Part shown: positions 19,030-32,397 of the stretch, piece by piece
How the letters are laid out: every line of letters starts with the position of its first letter
Numbering within the stretch: the stretch's first letter is position 1
Source: CAUZWH01 sp965247665
Lineage (GTDB): Bacteria > Pseudomonadota > Alphaproteobacteria > SHVV01
Direction: 5' to 3'
Assembly (NCBI GenBank): GCA_965247665.1
Contig: CBDFHH010000005.1
Span: forward strand, 1,488,001 to 1,552,000
Length of the DNA: 64,000 bases
Notes under the pieces: model-generated
Database searches by the model: none
The model's input: the letters and a program-made list of their open reading frames with translations, nothing else
What the model was told of the DNA's origin: nothing
Program-made: the position numbers and the translations under genes

Positions 19030-20052
19030 ATGTCCTTTGACATCATCGTCACGATTATCGGTCTGTCCATCGTCGGCATCATCGCGGTCCTGATCCTCGG
19101 GTTTATCTGGAGCGGGTTCTGGCTGTGGTGGCAGTCGATTCTCTCCAACGCTCCGGTCAGCCTGCTCCAGATCATCTTCATGCGCTTTCGCAAGGTGAAG
19201 CCGTCCGTCATCGTGACGGCGCGGATCACCGCGAGGAAGGCAGGCATCGACATCTCCGCCGACCAGCTCGAAGCCCACGACCTGGCGGGTGGCGATGTTG
19301 TGCGCGTCACGCAGGCGCTTATCTCGGCGCATAAGGCCAACATTACGCTCGATTACGACCGCGCCTGCGCGATCGACCTGGCCGGCCGCGACGTGAAGGA
19401 AGCAGTCGGCACATCGGTCAACCCGAAGGTCATCGACGTGCCCTCGGGGCAGATGGCGAGGAGTACGATCGATGGCATCGCCGGCGACGGCATCCAGCTC
19501 AAGGTAAAAGCGCGGGTCACGGTGCGCACCAATCTCGACCGGCTGGTCGGCGGTGCGACCGAGGAGACGATCGTCGCCAGGGTCGGCGAGGGCATCGTCA
19601 CCACCATCGGCTCGGCGAAGAACCATATGGAGGTGCTCGAGAACCCCGACCGCATCTCGAAGGTTGTGCTCCAGCGCGGCCTCGACTCCGGCACCGCATT
19701 CGAGATTCTCTCCATCGACATCGCCGATATCGACGTCGGCGACAACATTGGAGCACGGCTCAAGATCGACCAGGCCGAAGCGGAGAAGCAGGTCGCCCAA
19801 GCCCAGGCCGAGCGCCAGCGGGCCCTCGCTGTCGCCCGGGAGCAGGAGATGGTCGCGCTGGTGCAGGAGAACCGCGCCAAGGTCGTCCTTGCCGAGGCCG
19901 CGGTGCCCAAGGCGATGGCGGAGGCATTCCGGGCCGGCAACCTCGGGGTGATGGATTACTACACGATGCAGAACGTCATCTCCGACACCCAGATGCGCCA
20001 GAGTATCGCGCATCCGGACCGTGACGACGGCACGCCGTCCGAAGAGGCTTGA
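19030..20052 (+). CDS. floA: Flotillin-like protein FloA
   Basis: A 340-residue SPFH-family protein close to bacterial FloA in length and sequence. It has an N-terminal hairpin membrane anchor (IIVTIIGLSIVGIIAVLILGF, then FWLWWQSILSNAPVSLLQII), the SPFH domain with VIVTARITARKAGIDISADQLEAHDLAGG and FEILSIDIADIDVG, and the coiled coil AEAEKQVAQAQAERQRALA (about 255-275). It scaffolds functional membrane microdomains. An AGGAGG site at about 19015-19020 overlaps the previous stop region and supports ATG 19030. The operon with two NfeD proteins is the classical arrangement. Confidence 0.95.
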   Translation: MSFDIIVTIIGLSIVGIIAVLILGFIWSGFWLWWQSILSNAPVSLLQIIFMRFRKVKPSVIVTARITARKAGIDISADQLEAHDLAGGDVVRVTQALISAHKANITLDYDRACAIDLAGRDVKEAVGTSVNPKVIDVPSGQMARSTIDGIAGDGIQLKVKARVTVRTNLDRLVGGATEETIVARVGEGIVTTIGSAKNHMEVLENPDRISKVVLQRGLDSGTAFEILSIDIADIDVGDNIGARLKIDQAEAEKQVAQAQAERQRALAVAREQEMVALVQENRAKVVLAEAAVPKAMAEAFRAGNLGVMDYYTMQNVISDTQMRQSIAHPDRDDGTPSEEA

Positions 20053-20085
20053 GTAAAGTGACGACCCTCGGACAGGGGTTTTGAG

Positions 20086-20481
20086 TTGCTGCGGCTGATC
20101 CGCAAGCTTCGGGAAGAGGCCCGGCGGCGACGCGGTGACGGTTTGCCGTCGCGATCGTGGCCCTCCTTCGACGAAGATGACGAGGGCGAGCCTGCGGCGG
20201 TCGCGGCACCGGAAATGTCAAGGGTGCCCCAAACCCGCCGCGCGCGCGCCCCTGCCGCTCCGCCCGCATCGCCGCAGCGCCCCTGGGGTCCACCCGCGAC
20301 CACGCCGGACCGGGCTCCGACCGTCGGCCCGCGCGCTGCGCCGCCGCGATCCCGCAAGCCTGTCGACTCTTCGCTTTCGCAACGCATCCACGCGCTCCTG
20401 CGCGGGCCGGATGCACTGCGCGAAGCGTTGGTGATGAAGGAGATCCTGGACCGGCCGCGGGCATTGCGGCGCCGGAGGTAA
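20086..20481 (+). CDS. Hypothetical basic, proline-rich protein
   Basis: 131 residues from TTG 20086, 33 bp after floA. It has a basic helix at the start (LLRLIRKLREEARRRRGDG), a low-complexity middle rich in Pro, Ala and Arg, and a helical tail (SLSQRIHALLRGPDALREALVMKEILDRPRALRRRR) whose LRGPDALREALVMKEILDRP segment looks conserved and folded. That tail resembles short C-terminal segments of proteins encoded beside flotillin operons, but I cannot name a family. Likely real, function unknown. Confidence 0.6.
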   Translation: MLRLIRKLREEARRRRGDGLPSRSWPSFDEDDEGEPAAVAAPEMSRVPQTRRARAPAAPPASPQRPWGPPATTPDRAPTVGPRAAPPRSRKPVDSSLSQRIHALLRGPDALREALVMKEILDRPRALRRRR

Positions 20482-20813
20482 ATGCCGGCTGCAACTCGGT
20501 TTGGCCTAACCCTGGCCTAACCCTGGCCCAACCCGGATATTTCGATGCGCTGCGCGGGACTGCGGATCGATACGTTCGAGCGCGCCGAAAACGATCCGGC
20601 CTTTCGCGCCTCAACCAGAACCGGACAGGTGCATAGGGCGCCTCTGCGTCGCGTCTCTCGCATTCCCGAACCACGATGACCCGGCAAGCGGCGCACGAAT
20701 CGAAGATTTCCCGTTTCTATCCTCGGCCTCGACCGTAAGACGCGCCCGGCCGATCCGGCCGAGGGGTCGATCGCGGCGAGGGAACACCCTCGATTGCGGG
20801 TTTGCGACTTCCG
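20482..20813. repeat. Intergenic region with 11-bp triple repeat
   Basis: The 332 bp between the FloA operon and the convergent monooxygenase hold an 11-bp direct repeat TGGCCTAACCC in three copies at 20502-20534 (the third has one change). The rest shows no gene. The unit resembles the complement of the GGGCTAA heptamer at 51555. Confidence 0.6.
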
Positions 20814-22037
20814 TCAAACCGTCGGCAACAGCGGGTCGAGGCCGAGCATCGTGCCGCCATAGATCTGGCCGGATACGTCCCACACCAGGGAGATATGCTG
20901 CAGCACCGCGTGCACGTCGCGGAAATAGCGTTGCATCGGGTTGCGGTTGTAGAGTCCCGCCGCACCGGTGACCTGGGCGCACAGATCGACCGCCCGTTCA
21001 TAGAGCTTGGCGGCAAAGGCGCCGTCGCGCCGGTAGCGCACTCGGTCTTCGATCGACCAGACCGCGCCGGCGGCGGCGATGCGCATCGCTTCGTCGCAGT
21101 TGCTCTTGAGCAGCATGCGTGCGGTGTCGACGCAGGCGCTCGCTTCGGCGAGCTTGATCTGCACGGGGCTCAACTTTGCCGCGTCCTGCGCCAGATAGGT
21201 CGTCACCCGAGACTTGGAGGTAGCGAACGCGTCCTCGACCGCGGCTTGCGCAGCCCCGAGTCCCGGTGCGGCGGCGATGTGCGGGAACAGCGCGAACGCC
21301 GGCAACCGATAGAGCGGGCTCGGATTGGTGGCGCTTCCGGGGGACGGGCCGCCGCGAAACTCCTTGATCAGGGTGCCGCGGTGCGCGGGGATTTCGATGT
21401 CGTCGACGATCAGATCCTTGCTGCCGGTGCCGATCAGGCCCGACGCGTACCACGTGTCCTTGACCGTGTATTCCGACTTGTGCAGCAGCAGCTGGATATG
21501 CTCGGGCGGCTTTGCATCGTCGTCCTCATCATGCAGCAGCGCGCCGACCGTGGCCCACTCGGAGATGTCGACGCCGCTCGCGAACGGCCAGGGGAAGTTG
21601 CCGCGCACGCGCCAGCCGTCGCTGATCCGTGTCACCCGGCCCGCCGGGAACACATAGGCGGAGCAAACCAGCGTCGAGCCGTCCCGCCCCCAGACGTCCT
21701 GCTGCGCCGCTTCCGGCAGCATGCCGATTTGCCACAGGCGGCTCGAGAAGTTGCCCAGGATCCACGCGCTCGAAGCGCAGCCGCGGCCGATCTCGGAGCA
21801 GACGTCGACGAGCAACCCGAAATCCATCTCGTGGCCGCCCCAACGTTTCGGTTGCAGCATGCGCCACAGCCCCGTGTCGTGGAAATCGCGGATCGTTGAT
21901 TCCGGGATAATGCGCAGCTGCTCGGCGGTGGCGGCGCGTTCCCGCAGCCGCGGCACCAGATCGTGCGCGCGCGCCAGCAGATCTTCGCGCGTGACCGCGG
22001 GTTCGGTGGTCGGCTCGGTGGGTTGGCGATCGTTCAT
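20814..22037 (-). CDS. Acyl-CoA-dehydrogenase-fold flavin monooxygenase (group D, HsaA/HpaB-like)
   Basis: About 407 residues from ATG 22037. The acyl-CoA dehydrogenase fold is visible through LLARAHDLVPRLRERAATAEQLRIIPESTIRDF at the start, then WRMLQPKRWGGHEMDFG, GCASSAWILGNFSSRLWQIGMLP, RVRGNFPWPFASGVDIS and SGLIGTGSKDLIVDDIEIPAHR. The catalytic glutamate of true acyl-CoA dehydrogenases is not evident. The tail ends QHISLVWDVSGQIYGGTMLGLDPLLP as in reduced-flavin-dependent hydroxylases such as HsaA. It should hydroxylate an aromatic substrate using FMNH2 from a separate reductase, which is not in the window. Confidence 0.85.
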   Translation of the reverse strand: MNDRQPTEPTTEPAVTREDLLARAHDLVPRLRERAATAEQLRIIPESTIRDFHDTGLWRMLQPKRWGGHEMDFGLLVDVCSEIGRGCASSAWILGNFSSRLWQIGMLPEAAQQDVWGRDGSTLVCSAYVFPAGRVTRISDGWRVRGNFPWPFASGVDISEWATVGALLHDEDDDAKPPEHIQLLLHKSEYTVKDTWYASGLIGTGSKDLIVDDIEIPAHRGTLIKEFRGGPSPGSATNPSPLYRLPAFALFPHIAAAPGLGAAQAAVEDAFATSKSRVTTYLAQDAAKLSPVQIKLAEASACVDTARMLLKSNCDEAMRIAAAGAVWSIEDRVRYRRDGAFAAKLYERAVDLCAQVTGAAGLYNRNPMQRYFRDVHAVLQHISLVWDVSGQIYGGTMLGLDPLLPTV

Positions 22038-22177
22038 CGGCGGGTCTCGGCGACGGTCTTGCACACTGGTAGCACGGGACATGCGCGACGGTAAGGGAGA
22101 ACGGTTGTCGCGGCGGGCGGGCGCCTCTATGTTTTCGCCGAATTCGACCTCGACACCGGCAACACGCGGAGACGCAC

Positions 22178-22573
22178 ATGTCGCTGCACGGCTTCAATCA
22201 CTTTACCATTCGCGCCCAGGATGTGGAGCGGACGCGGGAGTTCTATGTCGACGTCCTCGGCCTGCACGTGGGGCCGCGGCCCGACTTCGCCAACCAAGGC
22301 TATTGGCTGTATTGCGGCGTGACCCCGATTATCCACCTGTTCGACGCCGGCCTCGAAGAGGTCTATGTCGGCAACGTCGAACACACCACCCGAGGTTCCG
22401 GATCGGTCGATCACATCGCTCTGTCGGGTGACGACCATGCGGGCATGCGCCGCCGTCTGGAAGAACGAGGCGTTCCTTACAAGGAATTGAAGCTTCCCGA
22501 GCTCGATGTCGACCAGCTGTTCGTCGAAGACCCGAATGGACTGACCGTCGAGATGCAGTTCCCCCGCGAGTGA
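22178..22573 (+). CDS. VOC (glyoxalase/extradiol-dioxygenase superfamily) protein
   Basis: 131 residues forming two beta-alpha-beta-beta-beta modules. Metal-ligand candidates are His8 (HGFNHFTIRA), the histidine in SVDHIALSGDD and Glu125 in GLTVEMQF. The segments ERTREFYVDVLGLHVG and YWLYCGVTPIIHLFD fit the family. It could be a lyase, isomerase or dioxygenase acting on a small molecule. It is transcribed away from the flavin monooxygenase and may share its pathway (inference). Confidence 0.88.
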   Translation: MSLHGFNHFTIRAQDVERTREFYVDVLGLHVGPRPDFANQGYWLYCGVTPIIHLFDAGLEEVYVGNVEHTTRGSGSVDHIALSGDDHAGMRRRLEERGVPYKELKLPELDVDQLFVEDPNGLTVEMQFPRE

Positions 22574-22699
22574 ATCGCGCCGGGCGCGCGCCACCCAAGC
22601 GGGGAGCGACGATTTCGACCACCTCGCCGCGACCGCGGCGAAGACCTGCCTCGGCAACGGAAGTCGGATCGTCGGCCTTCGAGTTCCGGCTTCCGACAA

Positions 22700-22868
22700 G
22701 ACCAGCCGAGTATCTCCATCGCCTTGCGGATCGCGGGGAGCGCGGGCTCGCCCGCGGCTTCGCCTTCGCCGATTTCCTCTCTGGCGCGGTCGAACTCGAG
22801 CACGCCGATATGGCTCAGCCGCGGCCGGCGCCGCTGCCCAAAGCGAGGCCGATCTTGATCCCGGCCAT
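22700..22868 (-). pseudogene. Collapsed patatin-like phospholipase remnant
   Basis: The minus strand from ATG 22868 reads MAGIKIGLALGSGAGRG, the oxyanion-hole start of RssA-like patatins, and then hits TGA. A one-base shift continues as SHIGVLEFDRAREEIGEGE and AALPAIRK-type sequence ending MEILGW. The first part matches the patatin N-terminus (GSGxxRGxxHIGVL). The second looks like the C-terminal helix, so the catalytic GxSxG and Asp regions have been deleted. Only about 55 codons of a gene of roughly 300 remain. Confidence 0.65.
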
Positions 22869-23092
22869 TGCTCGCGGGGTCCGGCTGCGCGTTCGCATCG
22901 TCGATGTCACAACCCGGCCCAATCCCGACAAACCGGGCCAACGCGCCGGGGGAGGACGCCGTTCGGCGCCGTTCGGCCGCGTTGTTGGGGTGCGCGCCGG
23001 CTGCCGGGCCGCGTCGGACCGCGCAATTACTCGCGGCATCGGGACGATTTCGAGCCGCCGAGCTTCCCCGGCCCGGGGGCTCATGAAAGCGT

Positions 23093-23121
23093 TTGACAGG
23101 CCGCCAACCCCCACCTATAAC
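23093..23121 (+). promoter_or_regulatory. rRNA operon promoter
   Basis: A perfect -35 TTGACA (23093-23098) and a -10 TATAAC (23116-23121) are separated by 17 bp, about 295 bp upstream of the 16S gene. This is the best sigma-70-type promoter in the window and is placed as expected for rrn transcription. The leader between 23122 and 23414 has no gene. Confidence 0.75.
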
Positions 23122-23414
23122 GGCGTTCGTGCGCGGGTCGCCCCGTCAGGCGGCCAACGCATCCTGCGCTTTGGGTATCGTTGTCCCACCGGAGGCACCT
23201 GTCTCCTGCGGGTGGTGCGGTCTTATCGTGCGGGTACCCGCTCTTTGGCATCGTCAATAAGGAAGAGATGCGTAGGCGGCGGCATCCGTTTAAGATTGCC
23301 GACGCAGACGCGACTACGCGAACTTTCTCGCTACACAGTGTGTATGCGGGGATGATCGTCACGTACGTTTGTTAGGGGATCCGTTGAATCGTTCGGTTTT
23401 GGCCGAGCGCACTT

Positions 23415-24923
<1,509 letters not shown>

Positions 24924-25108
24924 TCGGGGGTCGGAGACCGGAGGTCAGCAGTCGGATGACGGTTGGCACGGCTTCGATTCCCGAGCTTGGACAACCAACT
25001 GTCGGAGGTTGCTTCGGAAGTCTTCGACTTCCGATCCCCGACCTCCGGCTTCGCGGATTGCCGCCGTCTTCGCATCTCTTTTTATTGGACGCTGGGGCCA
25101 ACTCCGCA

Positions 25109-25186
<78 letters not shown>

Positions 25187-25274
25187 CTCAGGTATCGGAG
25201 GACGGATGCCGGTTTCGGACGACATCGGGACCAGGCATCGAGAATCCGACTTCTGATATCCGATGCCGATAATC

Positions 25275-25350
25275 GGGGGTGTAGCTCAGTTGGGAGAGCG
25301 CCGGCTTTGCAAGCCGGAGGTCATCGGTTCGAATCCGTTCACCTCCACCA
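25275..25350 (+). tRNA. tRNA-Ala (TGC)
   Basis: Cloverleaf with acceptor GGGGGTG pairing with CACCTCC (one G-T pair), anticodon TGC in TTTGCAAG, T-loop TTCGAATC and encoded CCA. It is the second spacer tRNA of the rRNA operon, 88 bp after tRNA-Ile. Confidence 0.97.
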
Positions 25351-25601
25351 GTGCTGGGCGGTTCGGCCGGCAGGCCGCCCTCCGCCTCGCCAGCGTCCAA
25401 GACGGATTTCGCGTCCCGGCGCTAAGCCGGGTCGCGGCGTTCTTTGTCATCGTGAAGAGGATTATCTAAGTGGGTCTATGGTCACGTCGTGCTGCCCATG
25501 CGGCAGCGACGAGCGTTGACCGTAGCCGCGTGTCTTCCGGAATTCGTACACACCGGCCCGGGCGTGCTTCGGGTTGATTTCTGTGTGCGACGATTTCGTA
25601 A

Positions 25602-28465
<2,864 letters not shown>

Positions 28466-28537
28466 TAAAATCGTAGTTCTCGTAGTTTTTGGTAAGTCGA
28501 CAGGTTAAATCGTCGCACACAGTAACCAGCCCGAAGA

Positions 28538-28587
28538 TTCTCGAAGTTTCTCGAAGCTTCTCGAAGCTTCTTGAAGTCTCTCAAAGA
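28538..28587. repeat. 10-bp tandem repeat in the 23S-5S spacer
   Basis: Five head-to-tail copies of TTCTCGAAGC with drift (TTCTTGAAGT, CTCTCAAAGA in the last two). Each unit contains the near-palindrome TTCTCGAAG, so adjacent units can fold. It lies between 23S and 5S rRNA, where rRNA processing takes place. Confidence 0.75.
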
Positions 28588-28669
28588 CGGATACCGGGCA
28601 TTTCGGAAGACGCGGCAAGGCCCACTGATCCCTAATCGCTGTCATGCGATGCCGATCCCTGAGCTTCGT

Positions 28670-28789
28670 TGGCCTGGTGGTCATAGCGAGGGGGCAACAC
28701 CCGATCCCATTCCGAACTCGGTCGTGAAGACCCTCAGCGCCGATGGTACTGCGTCTTAAGGCGTGGAAGAGTAGGTCGTTGCCAGGCCA
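28670..28789 (+). rRNA. rrf: 5S ribosomal RNA
   Basis: About 120 nt with terminal helix TGGCCTGG...CCAGGCCA, the conserved CCCGATCCCATTCCGAACTCGG and GATGGTACTG. The flanks extend the terminal pairing (GAGCTTCG with CCGAGCTC), suggesting a long precursor stem. Confidence 0.95.
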
Positions 28790-28935
28790 ACCGAGCTCAG
28801 GGACCGGAGATCGGGCATCGGGCAGGTATCGGGCGTCGGCTATGCGATCTGACGACCGCAATGGCGCGCGGGTAATCCTCTTCGCATCTTCGGATCAGGC
28901 TTTTGCCTGATCCCCGACTTATGATTGCCGAATAA

Positions 28936-29012
<77 letters not shown>

Positions 29013-29053
29013 ATCAAAACGCCACTAACTCAATAGGTTGGCGGCGTTTTGAT
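29013..29053 (+). terminator. Inverted repeat after tRNA-fMet (terminator)
   Basis: A perfect 11-bp inverted repeat, ATCAAAACGCC (29013-29023) and GGCGTTTTGAT (29043-29053), starts directly after the tRNA CCA. The right arm includes TTTT. It is a plausible rho-independent terminator for the rRNA operon. Confidence 0.65.
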
Positions 29054-29079
29054 TCGACTTCTATTCGCCAAGATGCCGG

Positions 29080-29128
29080 ATTGGCAAACGATTGGCAAAC
29101 ACTTTGAATCAAACTCCAGCGCACGTCT
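29080..29128 (+). repeat. Left integrase-arm-like repeat
   Basis: Two adjacent ATTGGCAAAC units, then ACTTT and, 15 bp on, CGCACGTCTG. The same blocks in the same orientation occur at 42471-42521, upstream of the integrase. In the excised circle both copies would flank the attachment core at similar distances (82 and 93 bp), as expected for arm-type integrase sites. The binding role is inferred. Confidence 0.5.
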
Positions 29129-29347
29129 GACCCGGACTTCTCACGAGGCGTTTTTGAGGCGCTGCATTTGAGAGTGATCGGGCTGATTTGAGTGTCAGCG
29201 TGGTGGGGCGGGCTTTGAGAAGGATATTCTGGCCGGGATAGTTGGACAAGCTCTGCGTATGATGGGTTTTTGGTGGGTTTCGGGCATGCGGGAGTCATCG
29301 TCGCTGCAGCGTTGCCCCCTTTTCCCTGTTGCGGTGGAGAGTTGCGA

Positions 29348-30580
29348 TTATGGGGGCGCCAGGGCGGCGTGGGCCTTGAAGAAGAGGTCTTTGTAAGGGC
29401 AGGCATCGGGCAGGGAGAGCTTGATGCGTCGCACGGAGTTGATGACTTTGGCGCCGACCTTCAGAAGTTTCAGGCGGATGGTATTGGAGACGGCCTTGGC
29501 CAGCGTCGTCTTTTTCAGGGCGACGCGTCGGATACCGTCGATGAGGACATAGGCGAAAGCGGCGAGGAGCAGGCGGAGCTGGTTGGCTTTGTAGGCGTGC
29601 GCGCTCATGCGATTGGCAAACAAATCGAGTTGGCAGTCCTTGATGCGGTTTTCCATGTCGCCGCGTGGGCAATAGGTGTCTTCGTAGAGTTCCCTGGGCG
29701 GGACTTGGTGGCGATCCAGGGAGGTGACGAGGAAGCGGCAGCGCTGTTCGTGTCCGGGCTTGTGTTCGACCTTGGCGATGACGCGCCGGGGCCGGGCCCA
29801 GGTTCTGGATTTGGTGATGTGGTGGAAATCGCCGTAGGCGCGGACCGGCTGGCCGGTTTCGATCATGGCCATGGCGGCCTTGCCGCGGACCCTCTGTGCT
29901 TTCTTGAGCAGGACATCGTTGCGAGCCAGGCCGAAGACGTCATCCACGGCATTTCCTTAGCACCAGCGCATCAGGTTCTCTCTCGCGAAGCCGCTGTCGC
30001 CGCGCAGCACGATGGCGACATTGGGCCAGCGTTCCCGGATCATCGCGACGATGCGCCGGATCTGGTTGCGCGCACCCGTGGCGCCATCGATGTTGGCGGG
30101 TCGGAGTTGGGCGAGCGGGAGATGGCGGCCGCAGAAGACATAGAGGGGCAGGAAACAGCGGTGTTCGTAATAGCCGTGGAAGAAGGCGTTCTCCTGGCGC
30201 CCGTGGGTCTCCACGTCGGTGGCGTCGATATCGAGGGTGATGCGCGCGGGCGGCGTGTCGCAGGCGTCGAGGAACAGCGCGACGAACAGGTTGGAGAGGC
30301 TCTTGAGATTGGGGACCATCTGGTGATAGCGGCGGTTGCCGGTTTCCCAGGATTGTTCCAGCCGGCTCAGCGTTGACTTGCCGGCCAGCGGAGCCGGGGT
30401 CCCGGGATCTCCGGTTCGCGGTGAGGCCAGCAATTTCAAGGCCGTGTCGAAACGGAGCGTGTCGTGGTCGATGATATCTTCATAGCCGAGCGCCATCCCG
30501 CAAACCCGTTGAGCCAACAGGGCGGGAAGGGCATGGGTTAGGCGTTCTCGATCCCGGTGATCGGTGAAACAGCCCGCCAT
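29348..30580 (-). pseudogene. IS1380-family transposase, nonsense mutant and 5'-truncated
   Basis: The minus strand encodes an IS1380-type DDE transposase. It starts inside the family N-terminus (AGCFTDHRDRERLTHALPALL, GYEDIIDHDTLRFD). It continues through ARITLDIDATDVETHG and VAIVLRGDSGFARENLMRWC, then meets TAA at 29957-29959. The same frame resumes with GNAVDDVFGLARND and runs to 29348 (CPRGDMENRIKDCQLDLFANR). One base change (GAA to TAA) explains the stop. The start is lost at the junction with the IS3 gene. No intact IS ends were identified. Confidence 0.85.
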
Positions 30581-31415
30581 GCGTCGGGCCTGCCGGGTGC
30601 TCGGGCAGCACCGCTCGACCCAGCGCTGCATCCCTCGCGGCCGTGACGACGAGGACTGCCTGGTCGCGGACATGATCGAGCTGGCTCGCCGGTATGGCCG
30701 CTACGGATACCGACGGATCGCGGCTCTGCTGCGTGACGCCGGCTGGCAGGTCAACGACAAGCGGGTCGAGCGCCTGTGGCGGCGCGAGGGGCTAAAGGTG
30801 CCCGGCAAGCAACCGAAGCGGGGCCGGCTCTGGCTCAACGACGGATCCTGCGTCCGGCTGCGCGCCGAGCGGGCGGACCATGTCTGGTCCTATGACTTCG
30901 TGCATCACCGGACCCATGACGGCCGGGCCTTCCGAACCCTCAACGTCCTGGACGAGTTCACCCGGGAGAGCCTGGTGATCCGGGCTCGAAGGAAGCTTTC
31001 GTCGGCTGACGTCATCGATGTCCTGACCGACCTGTTCGTCCTGCGCGGCATCCCGGCCTACATCCGTTCCGACAACGGCCCGAAGTTCGTTGCCGGGGCG
31101 GTCCGGCAATGGATCGCCGCGGTCGGCGCCCGGACCGCCTTCATCGAACCGGGATCGCCCTGGGAGAATGGTTACATCGAGAGCTTCAACGCACGGCTGC
31201 GCGACGAGTTCCTGAACGGAGAAATCTTTTACACCCTGAGGGAAGCCCAGGTTCTCATCGAATCCTGGCGGCGCCATTACAACGCCATCCGCCCACACAG
31301 CAGCCTGGGATACCGGCCGCCGGCGCCGGAAACGATCGTTCCGCCAAGCTGGCCGCCCGGCTCCGCTACTCTCCACCGGCCATCCAGCTTGGCCGAGAAA
31401 CCGTCAATGCACTAA
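30579..31415 (+). mobile_element. IS3-family transposase OrfB, orfA missing
   Basis: About 278 residues in one frame from ATG 30579. It opens with the OrfB motif RRACRVLGQHRSTQR, then RYGRYGYRRIAALL, and carries the rve catalytic core: aspartate in DHVWSYDFVH, aspartate in YIRSDNGPKFV and glutamate in NGYIESFNARLRDEF. The tail RPHSSLGYRPPAPETI is typical. No OrfA precedes it; instead it abuts the truncated IS1380 gene. A right-end-like TGGACCAGTCGGTGGGGGCTGATCA lies at about 31424-31448. The protein core is intact, but a complete element is not. Confidence 0.85.
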
Positions 31416-31616
31416 CATTCAAACTGGACCAGTCGGTGGGGGCTGATCAGCGGGGGCACGCAACCAGCGTTGTCTACACCTGGATGAGGTATGGTTGTGA
31501 GGATACCTGCAGCCGGCCCCAGGGACGATCGTCACGCCAAGGGCGTGGCCCCTTCCCGCGTTTTGGCCAGTCCGGCATGGATGCTGCCCACGCTAGGATC
31601 GGTGGGCGCCTAGTGC

Positions 31617-32359
31617 CTAAAGGAAGTCCGCACTAGCGGGGTCGAGCGCCCTGAGGTCGATCTTGTAGAGCCGCTCGGCCGTGTGGCACATCAAGTTGGC
31701 TTGGTCACCGGGCAATAGTCGGCCGTCCCATTTGGCCAGGAACCCGCCGACGGGATCGGAAGAGGCGTCCCAGTGTGGATAGCCGGACGCGAACAAGATG
31801 CACTCCGAGCCACACCGTTCAGTGGCGTAGGCCAGCATCTCCTCCTCGGCCTCGGCGCCGATGAACCCCTGTTCGCTGAAATAGGCGCTAGGCGCCTTCT
31901 CCAGCCACGGCACCCACTCCGGATGCATCTCATAGTGCTCGTCGAGCCGGTCGAGCCAGAACGGTAGCCAGACGAGGCGTAGTCCGCATCCTCGGTGCCC
32001 GCGGCGACGTGCAGCCCGAGCGTCGGGTAGAGGACCGCCACATCGACGCCCATTTCCGTCATGTCCGCGAGCCGCAGCTCGGGAGATTGCCCGCGCACGT
32101 CCGGGTCATCCGAGAGGTGGTCGTGCACGCGGCCGCGCCACTTGTGGTCGCGCAAGCCCAGCGGTTTACCCACGTTGGGACCGCTCTTGTTGGGGAAGAG
32201 GGCGCCTTCCATCATCAGATACGCGGCGTCGCCGTCAGCCACCAGGCGCGGCGCATGGTCTCGATACTTGCGGTCGATCCGCTCGATCCACAGGTTGGTA
32301 TCTTCATAGAGGTGGCCGTCGCCGTCGATGATGACGGATATCGCCGACTGCTTCTTCAT
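31617..32359 (-). pseudogene. Amidohydrolase (ACMSD-like) with central deletion and frameshift
   Basis: From ATG 32359 the minus strand reads VIIDGDGHLYEDTNLWIERI (metal site) to DMTEMGVDVAVLYPTLGLHVAAGTEDADY. It then drops out of frame. About 10 codons later another frame gives FWLDRLDEHYEMHPEWVPWLEK and ends GSECILFASGYPHWDASSDPVGG. Both parts match the Amidohydro_2 / aminocarboxymuconate-semialdehyde-decarboxylase-like family, but roughly 130-150 central residues are missing at about 31975. It lies 3' of the peptide-type ATPase genes in the same orientation. Confidence 0.75.
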
Positions 32360-32397
32360 CGCCGAGGGTCTCCCAGAATAAGCCGGGTCAGCGCCAC

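Noticed and set aside
18079..20013. 644-codon minus-strand frame opposite nfeD/floA
   Set aside because: Antisense shadow of clearly homologous genes (His/Arg/Asp-rich, no domains).
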